Source: a bacterium (GTDB lineage Bacteria > Patescibacteria > Paceibacteria > UBA9973). Taken from it: 14,858 nt of DNA. Positions 6,774 through 11,752 of this stretch are shown here, piece after piece. The notes beneath the pieces are model-generated. The model saw only the letters and a list, made by a program, of their open reading frames with translations. It had not been told where the DNA came from and did no database searches. The translations under genes and the position numbers were made by a program. How positions within the stretch are numbered: the stretch's first letter is position 1; the number at the start of each line of letters is the position of its first letter. Where the stretch lies: positions 1 to 14,858 of the forward strand of contig JAKALG010000011.1 in the NCBI GenBank assembly GCA_021813235.1. Direction: 5' to 3'.

Positions 6774-6897
6774 ATAAATTAATGACAAAAGTAAAAATTT
6801 TTGTCGGTACGGATTTTTTGAAGCTTAAAAAATCCTGAAATTCTCGCGCCGTCGCGCTCGAAACCCCTTAAAAACTTTTCTTTTGTCATTAATTTAT
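6774..6897 (-). repeat. Interspersed palindromic element, copy 2 (reversed)
   Basis: Perfect 18-bp arms ATAAATTAATGACAAAAG (6774-6791) and its complement (6880-6897) enclose the shared core in opposite orientation to copy 1. Read on the minus strand, the core has GGATTTTTT-aagcttc-AAAAAATCC, a perfect 9-bp hairpin, then TCCGTACCGACAAAAA. The arms are unlike those of the other two copies and are too AT-rich for a standard terminator. The right arm ends 7 bp before the comM ATG. Confidence 0.85.
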
Positions 6898-6904
6898 AAT
6901 AATC

Positions 6905-8458
6905 ATGAGTTTCGCAAGAGTTTATTCGGCACAAGTAAACCTCCTTTCGGGAACTATCGTCACAATCGAAGTTGATTTGTCGCGTGGATTGCACACTTTT
7001 AATGTCGTTGGCTTGCCAGACTCTGCTGTAAATGAATCAAAAGACAGAGTTAGTTCTGCTATTAAAAATTCTGGCTTCAAATCTCCTAAAGCTAAAAATC
7101 AAAAAATAATTGTTTCTCTTTCTCCGGCTGATCTTAAAAAAGAAGGGCCGTTTTTTGACCTTGCTATTGCTCTCTCCTATCTTTTAGCGGCGGATGATTT
7201 GCAATTTGATTCAGAAAAAAAGATTTTCCTAGGCGAGCTCGGGCTCGACGGCACCTTGCGACGCATAAGGGGCGCTCTTCCTTTGGTGATGGAAGCGAAA
7301 AGAGCAGGGTATGAAGAAGTTTACCTTCCGAAAGAGAATGCAGTTGAGGCGGCGCTTATAGATGGAATAAAAATTTTTGGTGCAGAGACATTGAAAGAGG
7401 TTGTGGAACATATAAACGAAGAAAAAGGAGTTGAGAAAAATAAAAAAATCAAAGTGCAACCAAAAACAGAAGTTGTCTATAAAAAAGAAAAAAGAAATTC
7501 AGATTTTTCTGATATTAAAGGGCAAGAAGGTGCAAAAAGGGGTTTGGAAATAGCGGCTGCTGGCGGACACAACATCGCTATGTATGGCCCACCAGGTACA
7601 GGCAAGACGATGCTCGCTAGAGCGTTCTCACAATTGCTTCCAGATTTGAGTTTGGAAGATGTATTGGAAATCACAGGGATACATTCTGTGGCAGGAGTGA
7701 CGCGAGGCGAACTCGTTTCTCTCCCACCTTTCCGTTCCCCGCATCACACTTCTTCTTATGTCTCTATTATCGGAGGAGGAACTTATCCGAAACCAGGGGA
7801 AGTGACTTTGGCGCATAAAGGTGTGCTCTTTTTAGATGAATTTCCAGAGTTTGAAAAAAGAGTAATTGAGTCACTACGACAACCACTAGAAGACAATATT
7901 GTTTCTATTTCTCGTTCGAAAGGAACTGCTCAATTTCCTTCTAATTTTATTTTAGTCGCCGCTATGAATCCTTGTCCGTGCGGAAATACTGGCAACAAAC
8001 AGAAAGTTTGTATTTGTCGACCATCGGATTTAGATAGATATAAAAGAAAATTGTCGGGACCGATAATGGACCGCATAGATTTGTGGGTCTCTGTCGGAAA
8101 TGTTGATTATAAAAAATTAGGAGAGGAAGGAGATAAAAATAAAAGTGAGCAAAGTGAAAGTATAAAAAGGAGAGTAGAAAGTGCACGCAGAATCCAAGAA
8201 AAAAGATTTGAGAAAGTTGGTAGGAATATAAAAACGAATAGCGAAATGAATGTGAAAGATTTGACCAGTATGGTGAAGTTGGACGAGAAAGTGAGAAATC
8301 TTTTAGATGACAGTGCAGAACGCCTTGCTCTCTCTGCTCGCGCATATCATCGTGTCATCAAAATCGCTCGCACCATCGCCGACCTCGAAAATTCTCCCGA
8401 TGTAAATTCAAATCATATTCTTGAAGCAATACAATATAGACCGAAAGTGAATGCATAG
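6905..8458 (+). CDS. comM: YifB/ComM-family AAA+ ATPase (Mg-chelatase-like)
   Basis: The 517-residue protein has the full family layout: an N-terminal ChlI/Lon-protease-fold domain (about 20-145; LSRGLHTFNVVGLPDSAVNESKDRV, LSPADLKKEG, LGELGLDGTLR), an AAA+ domain with Walker A GPPGTGKT (228-235) and Walker B LFLDEF (Asp311, Glu312), then the NPCPCG...CxCRPSDLDRYKRKLSGPIMDRIDLWV segment and a C-terminal Mg-chelatase domain (about 415-510). In naturally competent bacteria ComM is a hexameric helicase that promotes branch migration during transformation. The family is also present in non-competent species, so competence cannot be concluded. No SD site is visible; the ATG directly follows the arm of copy 2 of the palindromic element. 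A terminator lies just downstream. Confidence 0.95.
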   Translation: MSFARVYSAQVNLLSGTIVTIEVDLSRGLHTFNVVGLPDSAVNESKDRVSSAIKNSGFKSPKAKNQKIIVSLSPADLKKEGPFFDLAIALSYLLAADDLQFDSEKKIFLGELGLDGTLRRIRGALPLVMEAKRAGYEEVYLPKENAVEAALIDGIKIFGAETLKEVVEHINEEKGVEKNKKIKVQPKTEVVYKKEKRNSDFSDIKGQEGAKRGLEIAAAGGHNIAMYGPPGTGKTMLARAFSQLLPDLSLEDVLEITGIHSVAGVTRGELVSLPPFRSPHHTSSYVSIIGGGTYPKPGEVTLAHKGVLFLDEFPEFEKRVIESLRQPLEDNIVSISRSKGTAQFPSNFILVAAMNPCPCGNTGNKQKVCICRPSDLDRYKRKLSGPIMDRIDLWVSVGNVDYKKLGEEGDKNKSEQSESIKRRVESARRIQEKRFEKVGRNIKTNSEMNVKDLTSMVKLDEKVRNLLDDSAERLALSARAYHRVIKIARTIADLENSPDVNSNHILEAIQYRPKVNA

Positions 8459-8467
8459 AAACGAATA

Positions 8468-8494
8468 AAGCGCGGAGAAAATTTTTCCGCGCTT
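8468..8494. terminator. Bidirectional terminator between comM and the convergent small membrane gene
   Basis: A 9-bp GC-rich stem AAGCGCGGA (8468-8476) / TCCGCGCTT (8486-8494) has a 9-nt AT loop that can extend the stem. AT-rich sequence lies on both sides, as expected between converging genes. Confidence 0.75.
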
Positions 8495-8499
8495 ATAAA

Positions 8500-8706
8500 T
8501 TATTTTGTACTTAATGACTCTCTCTCGTCCTCGATTATCATAGGAAAGAACACCATAATAATTGAGACAGAAATCCAAACGATGATTCTTAAAGCTTGGA
8601 ATTTTTGTGGTAGCGCAGGGTAATTATTTATAACCATCCCTGCCATTGCCGATATTACATATAATCCGGCGATGTAAATTACTACATAAAGAAATAACTT
8701 TTTCAT
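8500..8706 (-). CDS. Small two-helix membrane protein, function unknown
   Basis: The 68-residue product starts MKKLFLYVVIYIAGLYVISAMAG (first membrane segment about 4-25), has a short loop with NNYPALPQKFQ, a second segment (about 39-59, LRIIVWISVSIIMVFFPMII) and a charged tail EDERESLSTK. No family recognised. Support for it being real: a convincing promoter (8804-8832), an AGGAAAAG-like Shine-Dalgarno stretch about 7-12 nt before the ATG, a hairpin in its leader (8728-8779) and a shared terminator with comM. Both termini are predicted to be cytoplasmic, based only on the charge pattern. Confidence 0.75.
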   Translation of the reverse strand: MKKLFLYVVIYIAGLYVISAMAGMVINNYPALPQKFQALRIIVWISVSIIMVFFPMIIEDERESLSTK

Positions 8707-8727
8707 TGTTCTTTTCCTTTTATTTTT

Positions 8728-8779
8728 AGTTGGTTGATTGTGTGAAGACAGGGGACTGCGCTCACAACATCAACCAACT
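8728..8779 (-). repeat. Long inverted repeat in the leader of the small membrane gene
   Basis: Perfect 11-bp arms AGTTGGTTGAT (8728-8738) and ATCAACCAACT (8769-8779) enclose 30 nt in which TGTGTGA / TCACAAC can continue the stem imperfectly. It lies in the roughly 90-nt predicted 5' leader of the 8500-8706 gene. The minus strand has no T-run after it, so it is not a standard terminator. Confidence 0.65.
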
Positions 8780-8803
8780 TTATTGAAGAACTTTATATTA
8801 TAC

Positions 8804-8832
8804 AGTATAGCATAATTGAAGTAAAAAGTCAA
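8804..8832 (-). promoter_or_regulatory. Promoter of the small membrane gene
   Basis: On the minus strand TTGACT (8832-8827), a 17-bp spacer and TATACT (8809-8804) closely match the sigma-70 consensus. The -10 overlaps the small palindrome TATACAGTATA. Confidence 0.7.
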
Positions 8833-8870
8833 GTATTTAAACCTTTATTTTATATAGGTATTTTATGTAG

Positions 8871-8894
8871 AAAAAGAGAAGGGCCGACCTTCTC
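8871..8894 (-). terminator. Terminator-like hairpin on the minus strand upstream of the LexA promoter
   Basis: Minus strand: GAGAAGG-TCGGC-CCTTCTC followed by TTTTT, a 7-bp stem with a T-run. It would stop leftward transcription before the 8500-8706 promoter. No leftward gene is seen directly to its right, so its client transcript is unclear. Confidence 0.5.
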
Positions 8895-8897
8895 CAG

Positions 8898-8906
8898 TTA
8901 TCCACA
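8898..8906 (+). promoter_or_regulatory. Single consensus DnaA box
   Basis: TTATCCACA matches the classical high-affinity DnaA-box sequence exactly and lies 10 bp before the -35 of the LexA-type promoter. It is alone, so it may be chance or a regulatory site rather than part of an origin. Confidence 0.35.
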
Positions 8907-8916
8907 GTTTTGCTTG

Positions 8917-8945
8917 TTGACAGTGAACGAGCGTTCACTTATGAT
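8917..8945 (+). promoter_or_regulatory. SOS-type promoter of the lexA operon
   Basis: TTGACA (8917-8922), a 17-bp spacer and TATGAT (8940-8945) form an almost ideal sigma-70 promoter. The LexA-type operator fills the spacer, so repressor and polymerase binding should exclude one another. Predicted transcription start is near 8952. Confidence 0.85.
8922..8939. promoter_or_regulatory. LexA operator (SOS box)
   Basis: The perfect inverted repeat AGTGAACG-AG-CGTTCACT contains GAAC-N4-GTTC, the half-site pattern of Gram-positive-type LexA boxes. It sits inside the promoter spacer upstream of lexA, as expected for autoregulation. I found no second GAAC-N4-GTTC on scanning the rest of the window by eye. 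Confidence 0.85.
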
Positions 8946-8963
8946 ATATACATTACAAATAAC

Positions 8964-9038
8964 AGGCACTAGGCAACTAGGCCTTAGGCACTAGCAGAAA
9001 AAAGCTAAAGCCTAGAGCCTAAATTTCCTAAAGCCTAT
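8964..9038 (+). repeat. Structured leader built from short tandem repeats
   Basis: The left side holds about four degenerate AGGCACT units (8964-8994). The right side (9004-9038) holds AAGCCTA-like units that are their complement. The predicted SOS transcript would fold into a long imperfect hairpin just before the ATG at 9047. Confidence 0.55.
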
Positions 9039-9046
9039 TCAAAATC

Positions 9047-9256
9047 ATGTCACAAAAACAATATTTAAAAACAATTGAAAAGGAGATACAAAGAATTAAC
9101 AGAATCATTGATATGAAAATTCTTCGTGGGGAAGAGTATATTAAGGAAGCTCGGGACCACAAACTTCTTTTAAAGAAAATTCGTTTTTATAATAGACAAT
9201 CTTTTTTTAAGAAACTTTTTTCTTCTCCCAGTTTCAGAATCGCTTCCTTTTTCTAA
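9047..9256 (+). CDS. Small basic helical protein, first gene of the lexA operon, function unknown
   Basis: The 69-residue product begins MSQKQYLKTIEKEIQRINRIIDMKI, continues RGEEYIKEARDHKLLLKKIRFYNR and ends in a hydrophobic/basic tail FFKKLFSSPSFRIASFF. It is predicted to be mostly helical and strongly basic. I do not recognise a named family, though the pattern resembles small proteins I associate with Parcubacteria. The case for a real gene is its place between the SOS promoter and lexA and its protein-like composition. There is no SD site, and a structured leader lies directly upstream. If transcribed from that promoter it should be induced by DNA damage. Confidence 0.6.
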   Translation: MSQKQYLKTIEKEIQRINRIIDMKILRGEEYIKEARDHKLLLKKIRFYNRQSFFKKLFSSPSFRIASFF

Positions 9257-9265
9257 ACCTCGTTC

Positions 9266-9343
9266 TGTTTATTTAAATTTTTCGTCCCTGCGCCCTTCTC
9301 CTTCGGAGTGGGACCCTCGGGAAGCTCAAAATTTAAACAAACA
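9266..9343 (+). repeat. Long inverted repeat with GC-rich core between the small gene and lexA
   Basis: Sixteen-nt arms TGTTTATTTAAATTTT (9266-9281) and AAAATTTAAACAAACA (9328-9343) pair at 15 of 16 positions. The GC-rich core folds further: TCCC / GGGA, CCC / GGG and CTCC-TTC-GGAG, nested. The layout of AT-rich unique arms around a structured core resembles the interspersed elements, but the core sequence is different. It fills most of the lexA leader. Confidence 0.7.
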
Positions 9344-9351
9344 TCACTCGT

Positions 9352-9918
9352 ATGAGAAACCCACATCAAATAAAATTAGAAAATTTCTACGGAAAAAATA
9401 AAAGAATGCCCACATATTCTGAAATGATGGAACTCTTTAGTTTCAAATCCAAGAATGCTGTATCCAAAGTCGTAAAAAAGTTGATTGAAGCAGGGCTCGT
9501 GGCAAAAGACCATTTAGGAAGATTGATTCCAACTAAATCTTTCGGAGAAGTGCCTATGCTTGGCTTTGTCACTGCCGGATTGCCGGCTGATGTGGAAGAA
9601 GAATTGACGGATACTGTGGACTTGGATGATTTTCTTATAAAAAATAAACCACTGACCTATATGCTGGAAGTTGATGGCGACTCTATGATAGATGCGCATA
9701 TAGAGAAAGGGGACATGGTGCTCGTGGAGAAAGCAAATACTGCCAAAGATATGCAAATTGTTATTGCTGAAGTTGATGGAGAGTTTACGATGAAATATTT
9801 TAGAAAAGAAGGGAATAAAGTTTGGCTCGAACCTGCTAATAAAAATTATAAACCCATTTACCCGACTCAAAGCTTGAATGTTGTAGCAGTCCTTAAAGCA
9901 GTGGTCAGGAAGTACTAA
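9352..9918 (+). CDS. lexA: LexA-like SOS repressor (S24 autopeptidase family)
   Basis: The 188-residue protein has an N-terminal winged-helix DNA-binding region (about 1-60; PTYSEMMELFSFKSKNAVSKVVKKLIEAGLV) and a C-terminal S24 domain. The self-cleavage site is Ala75-Gly76 (LGFVTAGLPAD), the catalytic serine is Ser111 (VDGDSMI) and the general-base lysine is Lys148 (FTMKYF), all in the standard order. In LexA, RecA-ssDNA filaments stimulate cleavage and derepression of repair genes. An S24 phage-type or UmuD-like protein is less likely, because the DNA-binding domain is present and a perfect operator lies upstream. The ATG has no SD, and the leader holds a long inverted repeat. The next gene starts 4 bp after its stop. 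Confidence 0.93.
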   Translation: MRNPHQIKLENFYGKNKRMPTYSEMMELFSFKSKNAVSKVVKKLIEAGLVAKDHLGRLIPTKSFGEVPMLGFVTAGLPADVEEELTDTVDLDDFLIKNKPLTYMLEVDGDSMIDAHIEKGDMVLVEKANTAKDMQIVIAEVDGEFTMKYFRKEGNKVWLEPANKNYKPIYPTQSLNVVAVLKAVVRKY

Positions 9919-9922
9919 TTAT

Positions 9923-10312
9923 ATGGAAACTTTTATAGGAACAATTATAGAAGAAAGTCTTGAAAATAAATCAGTGTTAAATAATGTGAAAATTATTTCA
10001 ACAAGAATTTCGCCAGTAGTCGAAAAACATCAAACTCCATGGGTAAAACAATGGACTTTGCACAAGGTTGAGATAGCACCTGACAAGGCTGAAGCTCTAG
10101 CAGAAGAGGTTAGTAAATCATTGGATAGCAATCATAAACATAGTTGGTATGCTGATTTTAAAAATGAGAATATTCATTATGTTATCTATAGAGATAAAGT
10201 ATTTAAAATAAATCGTGCAAATAGGGAAGAATATAAAGAAGCAACCAAATACGGCCTTGCCTTAGGCATTCCTGATTATCAAATAGATTTCGAAAAGAAT
10301 ACTAAAAAATGA
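9923..10312 (+). CDS. Conserved-looking 129-aa protein cotranscribed with lexA, function unknown
   Basis: The protein starts METFIGTIIEESLENKSVLNNVKI and contains PWVKQWTLHKVEI, ALAEEVSKSLDSNHKHSWYADF, HYVIYRDKVFKINR and a C-terminal YGLALGIPDYQIDF. It looks like a compact alpha/beta protein without membrane segments or known catalytic motifs. I recall similar uncharacterised proteins in CPR and other bacteria but cannot name a domain. It starts 4 bp after lexA, so it is probably translated from the same SOS-controlled mRNA. It ends in TGA, which shows that TGA is a stop in this genome. No terminator is seen before the next promoter. Confidence 0.8.
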   Translation: METFIGTIIEESLENKSVLNNVKIISTRISPVVEKHQTPWVKQWTLHKVEIAPDKAEALAEEVSKSLDSNHKHSWYADFKNENIHYVIYRDKVFKINRANREEYKEATKYGLALGIPDYQIDFEKNTKK

Positions 10313-10345
10313 ATATATGAGGATTATTCTTATAGGACCTAATAT

Positions 10346-10374
10346 TTGCTGCTAATTTATTAAAGTGATATCAT
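10346..10374 (+). promoter_or_regulatory. Extended -10 promoter of the 10382 gene, leaderless layout
   Basis: TTGCTG (10346-10351), a 17-bp spacer and TATCAT (10369-10374) preceded by TGa are followed by 7 nt and the ATG. There is no SD site, so the mRNA probably starts at or next to the start codon. Confidence 0.65.
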
Positions 10375-10381
10375 TTATTTT

Positions 10382-11167
10382 ATGGTAATAGAGGATAGCG
10401 AAGAACAAAAAACAATAACTAAACACGATTTTTATTTTGAGACGCCATTGTATGAATGGATATCGTTAGACGATTCTGTGGAGAATTTATTTCATGGTGA
10501 CGTAGACGCATATAGTGCAAAAAACAGTACAGATACTACATATAGTATAAGTTTAAAAGAAGTCGATACATGGTGGAATGATGGGACTGTTGGTTACTAC
10601 TTAGTTACCCTTACCTGTAAGAGAAAATCAAATGACATACTAAGGTTTTTTATTTTTAAAGACAATAAATTGGCAGCTAAGTTTGGTCAATATCCATCCA
10701 TGGCAGATTTACAATTTTCTGAAATTGGGAAAAAATTTGATAAAGTGCTTCCAGAAGAAGATTTAAAAAACTTGAAAAAAGCAATTGGGCTTGTGTCACA
10801 TGGAGCTGGTGCTGGTTCGTTTGTCTATCTTAGAAAAATTTTCGAGAATTTGATTTTTGAAACTTTTACCAACCACTCTGCAGAATTAAAAATTTCTGCC
10901 ATTGATTTTAAAGCTAAGAGAATGATGGAGAAAGTTGAAATTCTTGAAAATTTTTTACCTACTCAACTTTTGGAAATGAAAGGAATATATTCTATATTAA
11001 GTAAAGGTGTTCACGAACTAACAGAAGAGGAATGTTTAAAATATTTTGCTCCTATTAAATTATCGATTGAACTTATTTTGGATCAAAAAATTGAATCACT
11101 TCAAAAAAAAGAGAAAGATGAAAAAGTTAAAAAACAATTAAAGGAAATTCAAAAAGAAATAAAATAA
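10382..11167 (+). CDS. Accessory-looking protein with a helical, possibly HEPN-like C-terminal region
   Basis: The 261-residue protein has an N-terminal beta-rich half (about 1-115, including WISLDDSVENLFHGD and KEVDTWWNDGTVGYYLVTLTCKRK) and a helical half with GAGSFVYLRKIFENLIFETF, then LEMKGIYSILSKGVHELTEEECLKYF and a Lys/Glu-rich coiled tail (about 235-261). The YSILSKGVHELTEEEC segment recalls DUF4145/HEPN-like proteins, often found in defence or accessory loci. The RNase-type R-x4-6-H motif is not clear, however, so activity is uncertain. The gene has its own promoter and a strong terminator and is not tied to its neighbours, which suits a mobile or optional gene. No function is claimed. 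Confidence 0.8.
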   Translation: MVIEDSEEQKTITKHDFYFETPLYEWISLDDSVENLFHGDVDAYSAKNSTDTTYSISLKEVDTWWNDGTVGYYLVTLTCKRKSNDILRFFIFKDNKLAAKFGQYPSMADLQFSEIGKKFDKVLPEEDLKNLKKAIGLVSHGAGAGSFVYLRKIFENLIFETFTNHSAELKISAIDFKAKRMMEKVEILENFLPTQLLEMKGIYSILSKGVHELTEEECLKYFAPIKLSIELILDQKIESLQKKEKDEKVKKQLKEIQKEIK

Positions 11168-11173
11168 TAAATC

Positions 11174-11200
11174 AAAAAATCCCCCAGAAGGGGATTTTTT
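11174..11200. terminator. Strong bidirectional terminator
   Basis: A perfect 11-bp stem AAAAAATCCCC (11174-11184) / GGGGATTTTTT (11190-11200) with a 5-nt loop gives a T6 run in both directions. It can end both the 10382 gene and leftward transcription from hup. Confidence 0.92.
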
Positions 11201-11207
11201 GTGAGTC

Positions 11208-11267
11208 AATTCTTTTCCGCCGTAGGCGGAAAGGTCGCGCGACCTCTCTACAGAGTAGAGAAGAATT
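11208..11267 (-). repeat. Four-armed palindrome cluster at the 3' end of hup (60 bp)
   Basis: Outer arms AATTCTT (11208-11214) and AAGAATT (11261-11267) enclose three adjacent palindromes: TTTCCGCC-GTA-GGCGGAAA (11214-11232), the loop-free AGGTCGCGCGACCT (11232-11245) and TCTCTAC-AGA-GTAGAGA (11245-11261). Single-stranded, it would form a compact four-way junction. The layout is that of the cluster at 3555-3606 without sequence identity. It overlaps the hup stop codon by two bases. Confidence 0.75.
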
Positions 11268-11538
11268 ATGAAACAGCGTCTTTTAGGGCCTTTGCAGCTC
11301 TAAATTTTGGAACTTTCTTTGCAGCTACTTTGACTTGTTCTCCAGTTTTTGGATTACGAGCCATTCTAGCAGCACGTCCTTTTACGGAAAAGATTCCGAA
11401 ACCAGCTATTGATACTTCGCCACCTTTTTTCATGGTGGAAACGATAGCATCAAACAATCCATCAACGATTTCCTCAGCTTGTACTTTTGTACCACCAAGT
11501 TTACCGTGTACCCATTCAGCTAATGCTTGTTTATTCAT
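11266..11538 (-). CDS. hup: HU-family DNA-binding protein
   Basis: The 90-residue protein has the HU/IHF fold: an N-terminal helical dimerisation part (MNKQALAEWVHGKLGGTKVQAEEIVDGLFDAIVSTMKKGGEVSIAGFG), the signature FGIFSVKGRAARMARNPKTGEQVKVAAKKVPKFRAAKALKDAV, and the beta-arm tip Arg-Asn-Pro at about 61-63 that inserts into the DNA minor groove. It bends and compacts DNA as a dimer. RNPKTGEQ and the length fit HU rather than IHF. No SD lies before the ATG. A small hairpin AATGGT-TTCG-ACCATT (11561-11576) lies upstream, and a palindrome cluster plus terminator lie downstream. RNase Y is encoded upstream on the same strand, separated by copy 3 of the interspersed element. Confidence 0.96.
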   Translation of the reverse strand: MNKQALAEWVHGKLGGTKVQAEEIVDGLFDAIVSTMKKGGEVSIAGFGIFSVKGRAARMARNPKTGEQVKVAAKKVPKFRAAKALKDAVS

Positions 11539-11638
11539 AGTTTTTAAGGTTATTTTTTATAATGGTTTCGACCATTTACTTATATATTTACTACCCATAT
11601 ATTATATATCAAGGGTTTTTTAAGGCAAGCCCGTCATA

Positions 11639-11752
11639 ATCTTTGCAAAATATAACTTTTTAAGGGGTTTGGCGAGTGGCGACGAGTCAATTTCAGGAAT
11701 TTTTAAGCTTCAAAAATTCCGTACCGACAAAAAGTTGATATTTTGCAAAGAT
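11639..11752 (+). repeat. Interspersed palindromic element, copy 3 (forward)
   Basis: Arms at 11639-11661 (starting ATCTTTGCAAAATAT) and 11729-11752 pair with one extra base. They enclose the shared core with GGAATTTTT-aagcttc-AAAAATTCC (perfect 9-bp hairpin) and TCCGTACCGACAAAAAG. The right arm abuts the rny stop codon exactly (11753). Copies 2 and 3 differ in the hairpin by a compensated base-pair change, T-A versus A-T. Confidence 0.87.

Noticed and set aside
8898..8906. Replication origin near the DnaA box
   Set aside because: Only one box was seen, with no box cluster and no dnaA, dnaN or other origin genes.
10310..10312. Possible recoding of TGA as glycine, as in Gracilibacteria/SR1
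   Set aside because: TGA ends the 9923 gene at a sensible place and no other gene in the window reads through TGA.
11201..11623. 140-codon plus-strand frame across the HU gene
   Set aside because: It is antisense to a clear HU gene and starts just after a strong terminator; no promoter or ribosome site supports it.
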